Assembly: GCA_009760855.2 (NCBI GenBank)
Contig: WPIO01000028.1
Location: 2,746,501 to 2,810,500 of the forward strand
Direction: 5' to 3'
Length of the DNA: 64,000 bases
Origin: Cristatella mucedo
Taxonomy: Eukaryota > Bryozoa > Phylactolaemata > Cristatellidae
Positions 10,911 through 22,212 of this stretch are shown here, piece after piece. Below the pieces are notes generated by a model. That model saw only the letters and a list, made by a program, of their open reading frames with translations, ran no database searches and had not been told where the DNA came from. Within the stretch, counting starts at the first letter, position 1. Each line of letters begins with the position of its first letter. The position numbers and the translations under genes were made by a program.

Positions 10911-12530
10911 AATTTCCTGTAGCTGATTACTTAGCTCCCTGGTTCACTCCACTCCTTACGATTCCCAAATGTCCGATCTAACGTACCAGCCTTTCGTTTA
11001 CCACTTCTTCCGTTCTTCTCTTATGAGGCCCCCAACTACACCAGGCCTTCGGCACACTCAGCGCCGAAGATGAAGGTTTATTCTCAGAAATGAGGCAGTT
11101 GCTAAAGGTCTTTCGGCTGATTTATTACTATTACCGAATGCGTACCGAAAGCCGCTTAGCTGTGAGTGCGCTAAACAAAACTCTCCTGCTTAACACCCAC
11201 ATGGTCTTTATGACTTTGTGGAGTTACTGACGGAGATACATTACCTTACATTACATAGCTATTGTGCTGCTGCATATAGGTACTCGACTGTGCCTATACC
11301 TGAAGTGGGCACTGCGATCCTCACCCACAACTCTGCAATTATTCGTTCTTACTGCGCCCGACGCCTCAGATGCATGCAGTGCAAGATACTAGGTCAGTCG
11401 TTGAGCCCATTGCCTAAATTACCTCTCTCGCTTGTCATCTACCTTACCTCCGTTTCTGAGCCGTTCGAAACTTATTGTCCGGTAGATGATGGGAGTACAT
11501 GATGTGATGTCTGGAGGCTCAAACCAACTTTCTAACAAAACAGGCGACCTGAACCGGCACGATAGTATTGTGCTACCGCCGGGTATACCGACCTCAGCAC
11601 TAGTTTCACGAAGGCCGTAAACCAAGCACTCACCTATGCTCGACCGGTTCTTTCCGAAAAGTGACAAATACCAGTAAAACCATGAATCTCTGAATCAGGG
11701 CTAGTGACTTTTAGGTGCAGCACTAATGCACACAGATACACCAGCAGTAGATACGAATGGCAGCTACGGTGGACGTTCGTACTGTTCGACAAAAGAACAT
11801 AAGCCATAACTCAGAGGCGGCTGCTTGGCAGCGACAGAGATTTGCACACATCTAGTGCCAGCAGCGCTTAAAATATCTCTCCTTTTTGTCAAAGTGCACG
11901 ATTGCACCACTGACCCGTACAAAGGCCCGGATGCAACTGCTGCCAGGTTCGACATTAACAGCTCAAGTCTCTGTCTATTAGAAAAGAAGGCTTTCGCACC
12001 ACTATAGCATAAACTATTGCATATGCAGTGCTTAGTTTTGATGGATCTGGGGCATATACATGGACAAGGGCAGCTCTCAGGTCAGTCTCAACGCGAGCCC
12101 TTGTCTGAGTGGGTTAACCCAGGGGACCTAGAGCTACCTGCAGCTGCTGATGTAGCCAAGCATAACCCACGTAGGGGTACCCATTAGATAACCGGGAGGG
12201 GAGCAAGGTGTGGTTAATCTGAGGGTGAGGTCTGCTTAAGTAAAAGGGGCTTTGGGCAGATTGCATGATCGGCTTATGTACCAAATACAATGCTGCATTA
12301 GCCAAAGGGCTATCATGGTAGCCAGGTACCAGAATGCCATTATCTGTTTAACAGGCTACATTAGCTAAGGAGCAAGGCTGGCCAGCCGGTGCAGGAGCCA
12401 CGTTAGTCTACAGGCAGAAACGGATGAGCCTAAAAATTGTCGCCGAGAGTTGGGCCAGAGAAAATAACAACTAGGTACGAGTTCAGGAGTTCAAATGGGA
12501 GAGAATACGAAGAGGATGTCTAATAGAGCT
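10911..12530. other. unassigned spacer
   Basis: No gene or known repeat recognised. Frames at 11218-11502 and 11419-11667 overlap on opposite strands and carry no motifs. Confidence 0.45.
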
Positions 12531-12532
12531 GG

Positions 12533-12606
12533 GGGCTATAGCTCCAGCAGCTCATGCGAGAGACTATGCTTAGAGAGCACGAGGGTTCGGATCTTCGGCT
12601 AGGAAC
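12533..12606 (+). other. possible tRNA-like sequence
   Basis: About 70 bases with an AGCTCCAGCAGCTCATGCG start and a box B-like GAGGGTTCGGATCTTC near the 3' side. It could be the head of a further SINE or a tRNA pseudogene. The cloverleaf is not convincing by eye. Confidence 0.28.
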
Positions 12607-12649
12607 AGCTATGCACACCTTAGACTGTACAGTTGGGTTTCGTTAGCTA

Positions 12650-12794
12650 AAATAAAAAGAATAACAAGCTAATTCAACAGCCTCTTTTTGTATAGCGACA
12701 GAAGAGTATTTACGAAGATCGCCCACAGCAGAATTTGAACCCACGACCTCAACGCCGAGGTCGTGAAAAGTAATTGCCTTACCACGAGAGCCAT
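12650..12794 (-). mobile_element. SINE-A copy 4
   Basis: Minus-strand copy. The head reads TGGCTCTCGTGGTAAGGC from 12794 down, with a box B-like GGGTTCAAATTC at about 12731-12743 and the body CGCTATACAAAAAGAGGCTG near 12680-12705. The anticodon-arm segment ACGACCTCGGCGTTGAGGTC is well preserved, so this copy is among the younger ones. Confidence 0.85.
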
Positions 12795-13435
12795 TGTGGC
12801 TCACCACAGCTACTCGTTTAGCTGCTCAGGTCTTGTTGTGCTGGCCATAATCTGGCTCGCCTTACCCAGAAGTCATTGCAACATGCACGTGGTGGATTTT
12901 TTTCGTTGCTTGCTAGTCACCAGAGTTAGTTGAATGCTGCTTCAGTTCATAAACAGTAGTGCTTGTATGGTTATGCATACAAAGATCAGCAAAAGCTAAT
13001 TAGTGCTCCAAGTACCCGATTTCTCTCCCTAATCCCCCCCCCCCGACTGCTACAAGTGCTTCTGCCTGCTTTAGGTGAGTAGCATTGTTAATCTAACCTT
13101 GGCTGTCGTAATAGGCCGCACACACAACCGCCATCAGTTTAAATCTAAGAGTAAGCATTTTAAATTGATGCAATTTTAATCTAAAAAAGTATTAAAATCT
13201 TCTTCATAAACCTCTTTGGTGGCACAAGACAAGCAGTAGACTCCATGACCGAATCGCACAGAGCACTGAACAGGTAGCTCAGTTTGTAGGGTCGTACTAT
13301 TGCTGAGGTGGATTATCTTTTGGTGATCAAACCCAAAGCAGATGGCCTTCAAAGTATCAGTATTTTAATCCAGGTGCTAGAATTGCGGCAAATAAAAGCA
13401 AAACGTTCTACCTTTTGAGTGATACCGGCAGGCTG
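12795..13435. other. unassigned spacer with poly-C run
   Basis: No gene seen. A run of about ten C lies near 13036-13045. Confidence 0.45.
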
Positions 13436-13439
13436 ATCC

Positions 13440-13605
13440 AACAAAAACGCCCAGGACAAAGTAACCTAGCACAAAACCGTCCAGGAAAATCCCACAGGAC
13501 ATATCGCCCAGGACAAATCCGCACAGAATAAAATGTCCTCGGAAAAAACCACCCAGGATCTACCAGCCCTGGACAAAATAGCCCCGATAAAATAGGCTAC
13601 ATACG
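13440..13605 (-). repeat. decayed short-period tandem repeat (ATTTTGTCCTGGGC type)
   Basis: About ten diverged units of 13-18 bases. On the plus strand they follow CCAGGACAAA(A)T-x-GCC; on the minus strand they read roughly GG-x-ATTTTGTCCTGGGC. The unit length drifts, so this is an old array. A related GCTATTTTGTCG motif recurs at 15410-15475 on the other strand. The units are too short and variable for a CRISPR, and the context is eukaryotic. Confidence 0.65.
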
Positions 13606-13895
13606 ATCAGAAGCTAAGCCAAGATCGGAGCGCCGGGGAGTACGGGTGTCTTTGGGTGGAGCGCCCTGTAAAGAGCAGGTCGTGAATGCCCCCCTCCTAG
13701 CGCCCGTTGGTTTCCTTCAGCCTGACCAAGCACCAAATAGAGAGCGGCCGCTCAAGCATGGCCACTGGCCGCCTGACCGGTTGTCAGACGCGGTTCCCAC
13801 CGACCGGATCGGGTGTGACAGCTATTACCCCTGCCACCCCCTGGCTTTGCCTCTGAATAAAGTTGATACATTTAGAGTTTCAATGATAAAAACAT
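13606..13895 (+). other. GC-rich patch with 5S-like block and poly(A) signal
   Basis: GC-rich against its flanks. At 13610-13652, AGAAGCTAAGCCAAGATCGG followed by GGGGAGTAC resembles the internal control region of 5S rRNA genes (AAGCTAAGC ... TCGG ... TAGTAC), but the rest of a 5S gene is not recognisable. AATAAA occurs near 13857. Possible readings are a 5S-derived SINE, the 3' end of an unknown retroelement, or chance similarity. Confidence 0.3.
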
Positions 13896-15117
13896 AAAAA
13901 ATACGCAATAAACGTGTAGTACATAACTAATACAGATTAAATTAAAGGATAAGGCACTTTTTTCTCGACTTAAAGCATATTCAATAAAGCTAAAAATTTA
14001 AATATAGTGTAATGTCGGTATATTTGTACATAACTTAAATCAGAACTTAATTTTACATATTGAGTGCTGCTCTGCAGAAAAATTGAATTGGTTACGATAA
14101 GTATGGTAAGTCTTCTAATTTACCATTACGTCATATGTACTTGTAGCTACTTTGGCTTTCTTACACCATGACTGTGATTGGGAAAGCAACTGCTTTGCAG
14201 CAAGGACTGCCATCGAAGAAAGGTTATTTATCCTGGATACGCCCTGTCGGAGGTTAAGCTTGAATATGATACTCCAGATCTCGGGTCCCGCTGCCTGAAA
14301 AGCTCCCTTTAAGTATTTAGACGCACAAAGCTTTCCAGTTGGCGGCTTTAGTGGGTTCCCATTACCAAAACCAGCTCAACATCTCATGCATATAGGGCAG
14401 GCGTTCCGGGGTCGCCTCCTACGAGTTCAAAATTTCTAAGCAGGGAGTTCCAAATGTCTTTGAGATTAGGACACGGTGTATGCTGAGCCGGAGTTTCTAC
14501 GGCTGGTCCGCTCGTTGCGACTTATCTGTGCAATTTGAAAACTCCATGCCATAGCGGGCTGAGCTTTCTTTCATTTCTTTCACTGAAGTTACCAGAAGTG
14601 TCAATTTTGTATCAGCTGCTGTTTTTAAGAAATCTGAAAGATGTACATGATACTCTAGGGAATTCTTAGTCATATCCTGCATAGATTTTTAACGAATACC
14701 CACCTCTGCGTGCGTATTAGATGTGGCTGTCAAATGATCCTCTAGCTGGCCCAGCTTCGAGGACGTAGCTGCAAACTGAGCGCTAACGCTACTAGCAAAT
14801 AATCAACACGTTTCCTCATGCCGACCAAAAATATCTCTTTAATATTTCTTTTTCCAGCCGGTGCAGGCTAGATAATTGCCTCGCCTAACTTAAGTCAATA
14901 TACCGGCACTGGGAGCAACTACCGCATTATCTTCTGTAACTTCAAGCCTAAACCTACCAGAAATCCTTGAAAAAGAGTACGCCCTTGCTTCCGATCGCCA
15001 GTCTGTGTCGGCTAACTTTCCTTTTTGGCTGCGAGTCGCCAAAGCAGTTGGATTCACGCAATCAGCACTTGAGACTGACGGCGAGACACGAATCACAAGC
15101 ACAGCATACAAAATGTA
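13896..15117. other. unassigned spacer
   Basis: AT-rich at first. No gene or known repeat recognised. Confidence 0.45.
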
Positions 15118-15296
15118 TTCAAATTTAAATAATAAATATTGCCAATTCGACAAGCTCTTTTATATGGCAACAGAAGAGCCTTTACGGCTACCACTACCAC
15201 TCGTAGTGGAAATATAGGATAGCCAACCAAAGAGATCGAATCCACGACCTCGGGACCAAGGTCATAAAAAACAACTACCTTACCTAGTGTGTCTCT
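15118..15296 (-). mobile_element. SINE-A copy 5
   Basis: Minus-strand copy. The anticodon-arm segment GACCTTGGTCCCGAGGTCGTG and box B-like GGATTCGATCTC are recognisable, followed by the body with GTAAAGGCTCTTCTGTTGCC and an AATTT-rich tail near 15118-15140. A short CACTACGAGTGGTAG segment differs from the other copies. Confidence 0.75.
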
Positions 15297-15404
15297 TTTT
15301 GAAATGCTTAGAAACCTATTTCAAAAATTGGGTTCCATCACCGTCTTGTAATACATTCCATGTTTTAGTTAGCAGTTTTCCAAGAAATTGGCGATGAGAT
15401 TTTT

Positions 15405-15476
15405 CATGACAACGGGCTATTTGGTCGGTGCAATTTTGTCGCGGCTATTTTTTCAGTAGCTATTTTGTCGCGTTGC
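15405..15476 (+). repeat. second patch of the ATTTTGTC short repeat
   Basis: Four loose units: GGGCTATTTGGTCGG, GCAATTTTGTCGC, GGCTATTTTTTCAG and AGCTATTTTGTCGCG. They share the core of the reverse complement of the 13440-13605 array. Confidence 0.5.
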
Positions 15477-18400
15477 TAACAGATACACGATGAAATGGTG
15501 GCAAGTAATGCCAGATGGAATACAGAGATTCATTAGGCTTTTGTGAACCGGAAAGCGAAGTAAAACTTCTTCATATTCACCTATTAAAGATTAGTAGCTT
15601 CAATTTATTCGTAGTGAGTCGCAGATCAAGGATTTTTTGCTCATTTTCCCTGAGAAAACTGTGAAGCTGCAGTAACGGTTGGCTTGACCTCGAAATTAGA
15701 TGTATAATACACTTTTTGTACTAGCGTGCAAGGTTGTTAGGCTCGCATGCAGAGAACCGTTGATGAGTGAAGTGAAAGCAGCCAGGTGATGCATCTTCAT
15801 TGAACTCTTTCAAAATTAAACTAAAATACTCACAAAAATGTTATCAATTGTTGCATAAAAAAGTGCACCCTGAGGAGGTGGTTATTACGTGTTACATTAC
15901 TTACTTAAACTGACAAGGCCAGCTAATTGGTTGTAGCAGGGCGTCTTTTTAGGCACTTCGACGCCATGATGCAGATTAAAATCAAACCCTATCATTAACA
16001 GATAAACACATCAAGCGATTTGCATCTGCCGTAGTGCTTGAGATGGCATTCGATCAAGGACAAGGTCTGAGAATTTGTTATTTACATTTTTGAAGCTCAT
16101 ATCTTTTCCGGAAACCATTGCACATGCTTACGGAGATGTAATACGGGGCGTTTCTGATAAGAAATATTACGGTTGAGGAGAGGGTGGTTGTATGCACTGG
16201 TGTACTACGGTTTACTCTGGTCTGCTCAATGACTTTAATGGCCACAGTGAACTTGTAATTAGGCAGTTTGTCTGCGGATAAGATGATGACCACTTAGTGT
16301 CTCCTGGGCTAAACGGTGCTTTTTCGTGTTTAAGGCCGCTTCGTGCTGTAACTTGCAGCTCGGCCATCAGGCGCTGAATGATCTCATGCAGCTTAGTGAG
16401 TAGCTTTCGTTATGCTTGCAAGTACCCATAGCCACAGGTGTTATGCCACCGAGGAATGCTTACGAAATGGCAATCACGGGAAAGCCACCCCTGCATGGCC
16501 TTGCCGGAGCTCTCTGGATCTTGTGGCTCTATTTATTCAAAAATATGTCGGCCAATTCTGTTGCTCCATCAAGGCTTACAAACCGTTATTCTTGCCACAG
16601 GGATTGGCCCACCAACATGTTCCTGACTGTCAACTTGGGCGTTCTGATGATGACTATTAGAATATTAAATCAAGGACTCCTATGCACAAAATATCGCCAT
16701 TAATGCTTTTTAAGAGCTTCATGCTGACGAGTTACTTGCAAAAAACAGAGGTCTTTAATTGAAGGCAGGGTTTAATAAGATAAAACTGACTGCAATTTGC
16801 ATTTGTAATGTAACCGGGTGTCCCATACACCACTGCTTAGTAAAAAGAAATGCCTCGATGATCTTTAAAAAAATTACAAGTGACTTAGGCATGATTATGA
16901 ATGAGGTCCTTCTGACTATTGAATCAGGTCATGAAGGTGTTCTGAAGGGCTTTTTTGAGCAACTTAGCAGCAAGTTCGTTGTATGGTATGCATAATAACT
17001 TGAAAAATCGCAGAATTTCTCTTGGTCGATCAGATGAACTGACTCGTCATAGCCCTGGCACTGCCTATTCAGAAATCATACCGAATCTGTTATTCCTTGA
17101 CACCGAGTTTGACTTATGGAAACAAATTGGTTTCTGTTTGTCTTAACCTTACATTATAGAAACGGTGTGTGTCTTCATCCTCATTTAGTAAATGGCAATC
17201 TGGGTTACTTGCTTTTATGGGACAGGTCTCTTGATTGGTTGGCAGAACCGATCAATGTCTGTATTGGACAATCTACAGCTCCCCAAATCAGTCTTCTATA
17301 AAGATTTCTGAGTTGCCAAATAAAATAAAAAGAAGCACCAGAAGCAGTATAAATGCTCTGTGACAGAGAGAAATCGTTCCATGTATACATGATAAACTAT
17401 GATGGCTGTTAGCAAAGAGAGATTTTTTGAAATTACTGGCTGTGATATATGAAGCCATCTAACTCACGTGGTGAGGAAAGAAACCGGCCGTAGAGCAAAT
17501 ATGACCAGCAAATTTCATGGAAAAAGTTGTGGGCTGTCGTACAAAAAAAGTGTCAACAAAGGTCTCGATACATGCCGAATGCTCGCGCTGATAACCATGC
17601 TCTCTGCTCATGCTGAATTGGCTTTCCTGATACTGTAAATAAAACTTCATAAAGTTTATAGCTTTGCTGTGCTAGTGCAGTACTAGTAATTTGCACGTGA
17701 ATTAGCATTAGTGCGATATTCCCAGAAAAAAGTAACCGTCATTCGATGGCTTTTAAGTGGTATGAAGGTATCTCACTTAAGCAAATAATCTCTTCCGAGA
17801 TGGCCTAACCCTGCTGGTGCTGAGGATGACTGATGAATGGAGGGTAGTCGACACTGTGACGGTGGGAGTTGAAAAACCAGTAGACTTAACCTGGTATCAT
17901 TTTATCAAAGGAAGGACTATTACCTGGCGACCATATGCTTAACTAATCATAAATTCCCCATCAATGCTAGTTTACAGCCATGAAATTTGTGGCAGCTTGC
18001 TGCAAAAAGTGACGTTTAGACCGACTTTTGGTTTTCGACGATCCTTAGGAGGCATTCTAAAACTAGGTGGAATACTAAAAATATTTAGGTGATGACGGAA
18101 GAACCACCAGCATAGAAAAGGTGTTTATCGCTTTTATCGACAGGAATAAAGCTGGTGGCGGCTATTGCTGCAGTCATTTTTTCAGCGTTGCTAGGTGCTC
18201 TACAAAATGACAGACAGGGACAACCTTGGAACTTTGACCTTTTCTAAAGTGCCCGCCAAAGTATTAGCGATGGAGAATGATGGTTTCAGGTGGCACTTGA
18301 TGGCCGACTAAAATGGGAGGGGAGCAGCTACTCGCCCTGCATCCCCCGTCACTTACCGACAGTTACATGACACTGAAAAGTCGTCGGCATGTAAAATTTG

Positions 18401-19860
18401 TGTCGATAACGATATTTGTTCCACTAAGTGAAATAACGATGGAAGCGTTTTTAAGGAAGTATGGTAAATATCAGGTTAAAAAGAAGAATCAGACTCCTCA
18501 AATCAGCAAAATGGAAAGTCTGATAATCGAAATGCAGTTAGCACGATATCTTTTTTTTAGCAATCTTGTTGGTCGGCGTAAATTTTTGCCATAAGACGTA
18601 AGACATCATTACCATCGCTAGGACCAGGGTTATGGCAATAACTGATTCCTAACTAGGTGGGTAAGAAGAATCACCAAACTTCACGTGAGTTGCAATGACG
18701 GTACTAAGAGTGGCACTTTCAAAGGTTAGTATAGCAACTTGAACCTCAGCCGGGAAGCAGTCCATAGTATTAGCAATGAGTAAAGCAGCATATACAGCCA
18801 TCAAGTTGCAACAGTCAAATTCGTCAGCTTGGCAATTTATGGCACTGAGCGATCGATAGCCTCGAAGGTACAGGAGCAGGAGCTTTACAGTTGCTCTACG
18901 TCAGTTCTAGGGCTGCGATTTAAATAATAAACTCTTGCTTTCTAGGCATTCTAAAGGTTTCCAGATCTCAGAAAACGGGATTGTAACTGTGGGGTGCATG
19001 TTTGATAAAACGTCACTTACATGGCCCCTGACGAAAAATAAAAAACCATCAGTTGATCTTTTCCTCTGCTATCATTTGCAGACTTAAGATTCTGCTTCCT
19101 AACAATGGAAGTATAAGCTAGCCAGGCTGAAGGCTATCTTAGTTGTTACAACTTTAAAAGCATTGCCTTATGTATTGCCTTAAAATAGGACGTTCATACA
19201 CTCGTGCAATGAAGTTTTCGATAAACTTCTGCAGACGCGAAGAGTGGCAATCAACATTAATGAGTATGATCTCTGGAGCTACAGTGGGAAAGCGCTTCCC
19301 CGTGCTTTGCCTCTCTCCAGCATTAGAATTCTCTGCTATTTTCTCAAATTTATTTTAGTGCTAGTTAAAAATATTCCGCAGATTTGCCTAAATTTCTCTG
19401 TACTTCTCGTTTCGTCGAGAAATTCAGTAGTTCAGCTCATAAGTACTGAAATCTTCGAACAGCCAATGTCTTATAACGGCCAAAATAAAAGGTCAGACGA
19501 ATTAAAGTACGACGCTCACCTACTTGTTTTAAGGAACTTCACTAGAAAAGGATTCCTCCGTATTTTGAAATTATTCAATTATTGCCAGGCAGAATTTCAG
19601 AAACGATTCATAGGGGTTTTCTGCAGATGTCCTTTCGCAACAAGTACCGCGCTCATAAATAGTGCAAGGCCTGGCTAATCAGTGACCAGTAAATGTGACA
19701 CTGGCTCATGGAAGACCGGCCACTGTGCCCCAGAAACCTTTTCGCTACTTCCAGGTTTTTCAGCAGCTGCAGAGCAAAGCGGTTTTAAAGCGCACATCGT
19801 CTACATGTTTGACGATAAATTGCTTACACCAGTATTGCTTCTTACTTAGGTGATTCGTGA
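15477..19860. other. unassigned spacer, 4.4 kb
   Basis: No gene, RNA or repeat family recognised. The longest open frames (16416-16703, 18313-18594, 19244-19678) show no domain, no convincing start context and no supporting homologue in the window. Introns of a distant gene cannot be excluded. Confidence 0.4.
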
Positions 19861-20040
19861 TGGCTCACTAGGTAAGGCGGTTGCTTTTCATGACCTCGGT
19901 CCCGAGGTCGTGGTTTCGAATCCTATGGTGGGCGATCCTTTATCGCCACTGCAAGCGGTGTTGATAGCCGTAAAGGCTCTTCTGTCGCTATACAAAAGGA
20001 TGCTGTTAGGTCAGCTAGATTTTTTTTTTACTACTACTAT
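19861..20040 (+). mobile_element. SINE-A copy 6 (best-preserved reference copy)
   Basis: tRNA-derived SINE of about 180 bases. Box A-like TGGCTCACTAGG (19861-19872), an anticodon-arm hairpin GACCTCGGTCCCGAGGTC, and box B-like GTTTCGAATCC (19913-19923) make an internal RNA polymerase III promoter plausible. The body has TTTATCGCCACTGCAAGC, ATAGCCGTAAAGGCTCTTC and TGTCGCTATACAAAA, then a T-rich end. The body does not match the 3' end of L2-A, so its LINE partner is not identified here. Confidence 0.88.
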
Positions 20041-20185
20041 CCAGACAGTCCAAATATTCGCAAGAGTAAGCAGCAAGAGTAAAAAACGTTACATTAAAAG
20101 ATTTAGGAAGACCCACCAATCTTCAGTCATCTCGAAGTACGACAGAACGATAGATCTTTGAGATTAGCATCGGCGAGAGCTAATA

Positions 20186-20262
20186 GTAATAATAATGATA
20201 AAGCGCCATCAGAGAACTCGATCTATTTCTAGGCGCTTTACATTTGCTACTAAGGAAACACG
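20186..20262 (-). mobile_element. L2-A LINE copy 5, terminal hairpin only
   Basis: About 75 bases. The tail (AATAATAATGAT) lies on the left, then the hairpin GCGCCATCAGAG ... CTAGGCGC and the GCAAATGTAAAG lead-in, read on the minus strand. Confidence 0.85.
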
Positions 20263-21319
20263 ATAAATCAAGCTGGGCAGCTTTTTGACAATGCTAGGTC
20301 TATGTATCAGTAAAACGTCAATCGATTCCTCAAGCAATACGCTGCTAGCAACTATATTGTATACAGAGCTTCAAAAACACACCAGTTATAAGTAATAAAT
20401 GTATGTGTTTGTGCTTTTTCCCTAAATTGTTACTGGGGTCTCGTACCACATAAAACGGGAGAACACAGGAGTAATTTTTTAATTTAGAAAGACAGAGCGA
20501 CGAGAGGTCATCTGCTGATTGACCAGACGCACCTGGAACGACACGAGATATTATAACCGGTAAAGTTATTTACCGTTGAAGCTATTGAGACTAATGTTCT
20601 CTTTGAATACACCCCCACGGCTATGCAACTTAGGTTATAAGTTACCAAAAATACAAGCAACGACTTCCATGTCTGTACTGAAATAATCTTCCGCAAAAGC
20701 AGAGCTCGTGACCGAGTGCATATCTGGTGACTGACGACGAAGACCAGCCGGATATCTCGGAGCCTTAAAATCACGGTTAAGGACTTGTGCACGTAGCAAG
20801 CAGATACAAACAGGACTGACAAAAGAAGCAGAACGTAGCATTAGCGAAGACAACCCATTACTCTAACAAGTACTAACTAGTAAGCATGCATTCAAAGCAG
20901 CGACAAGTCTATACGACAGCGACTAATAATTACGTGGGTTTGAGAAGCAGCGATGTACACTAGATTTCCTAGGGCCAGCGGCCTGAAGCTCAAGTCAGAA
21001 CCAATACCGAGTAATCGAGTTCTTAACCATAATTTGCCGCCTACTACGTGACTCAAGGTTTTATTCTGTATTGGGCATTTACCCTCTCGATAAGTTGGCT
21101 CAGAGATATTAGGATTCAGGAACTATGAGTGATAACTGCTAGCATTGCAATCGCATGTATCTCTATCTGCAACTAAACGTAGTCGGAAAGACCAGCAGAT
21201 GTTACACAGGGAAGCTGTACAGGGAAGCACAGCTAAGTTAGGTGAACAGTCAAGGCAGAGAGCAACACGGAAGTAACAGCACAAGACCGGCTTAAAGAAT
21301 GATTCACAGTCTGCGATAT
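20263..21319. other. unassigned spacer
   Basis: No recognisable gene or repeat. The 104-codon minus-strand frame at 20508-20822 has no known motif. Confidence 0.4.
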
Positions 21320-21415
21320 GGGGAATAGCTTTCGTTGCGTAAGAATTGTAGGGGCACTTTTCGCAGTCTAGGACAAGAAGGAAACTAGCCTCTGTCGCCG
21401 GCTGTCTTTAGGAAT
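21320..21415 (-). mobile_element. L2-B LINE scrap
   Basis: On the minus strand CTAAAGACAGCCGGCGACAG, a segment with CTTGTCCTAGACTGCG, and AACGAAAGCTATTCCCC align with the same bases of the L2-B copy at 2575-2640. Only about 95 bases remain. It abuts the tail of L2-A copy 6. Confidence 0.55.
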
Positions 21416-21419
21416 GATA

Positions 21420-21815
21420 ATAATAATAATAAGAATAAAAAGGTAATACATTCTATATAGTGCCCTCAGAGAACTCAATCTCTTTCAAGGCACTTTAATT
21501 TGCCGCAGAGGAAGCGAGATCGAATGGTTAGCGGTAGCATGCATAATAAACAGTAAGAATACCATTGCTAGACATGCACAGGGTCAGCATACAAGTATGG
21601 TTAGTGGCAGCGGGAAAACTGTCAGAACACATAAGCATATAATGGACGAATCGCAGGGACCCACTAAATGCTGTTATAAGTAAATGCGTTTATAGTTTCT
21701 TTTTTTATGTGGACAAATCAGGAGATGTAACGGAGGTTGGGATTTATTCCTGGCTTTAGGAGCATACGATCTAAAGGCAAGGTCTCCGTAAGACTCTAGG
21801 TTTGTGCGAGATAGG
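21420..21815 (-). mobile_element. L2-A LINE copy 6, 3' end, diverged
   Basis: The tail (AATAATAATAATAATAAG) is on the left, then the hairpin with a weakened outer stem (GTGCCC / AGGCAC), the 3' UTR and the last ~50 codons of ORF2 on the minus strand. Several small indels break the frame. Confidence 0.8.
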
Positions 21816-22159
21816 TATCATTAATATTTACGGTCTAGCTAACCTACAGTCCACTGAGGATCTCAGGTCACAAGGTGGCTGTACAACCAATAATCGAGGA
21901 AAGAGGAGCTATCAGGAATCCCGTGTCGGTCTAAGGATTTTCTATCTCATCGGTTGATCCAGTTTAGCAACCACAGCTCCAACAACAATAGAGCCTCAAG
22001 GCTGAACCTCCGAGATTTGAAAATTAAGGTGGATCTGGGCACCCCAGGAAGGGAAAGGCTGCAGAGGTGTCTACACATGTCGCCGAACTCGACTTTAACA
22101 TATCCTACCTACAGTGAGCTTCGGGGATTTAAACAAATATTACCAAAGGTAATGTATTT

Positions 22160-22212
22160 AATATAGGGCGTTGAGAAAACAGCTCAATCTCTGTCTTGGC
22201 ACTTTACATTTG
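22160..22212 (-). mobile_element. L2-A LINE copy 7, terminal scrap
   Basis: About 50 bases matching the terminal hairpin: AGGGCGTTGAGAAAACAGCT, CAATCTCTGTCTTGGCAC, then TTTACATTTGCA, read on the minus strand. Confidence 0.65.

Noticed and set aside
13440..13605. CRISPR-like spaced repeat
   Set aside because: Units are 13-18 bases, diverged and without uniform spacers, in animal-type DNA; it is a decayed tandem repeat.
13606..13720. A functional 5S rRNA gene
   Set aside because: Only part of the internal control region resembles 5S; the terminal stem and terminator are not evident.
19244..19678. 144-codon plus frame
   Set aside because: No motif, non-repetitive, no splice or promoter support; a frame of this length is expected by chance in 64 kb.
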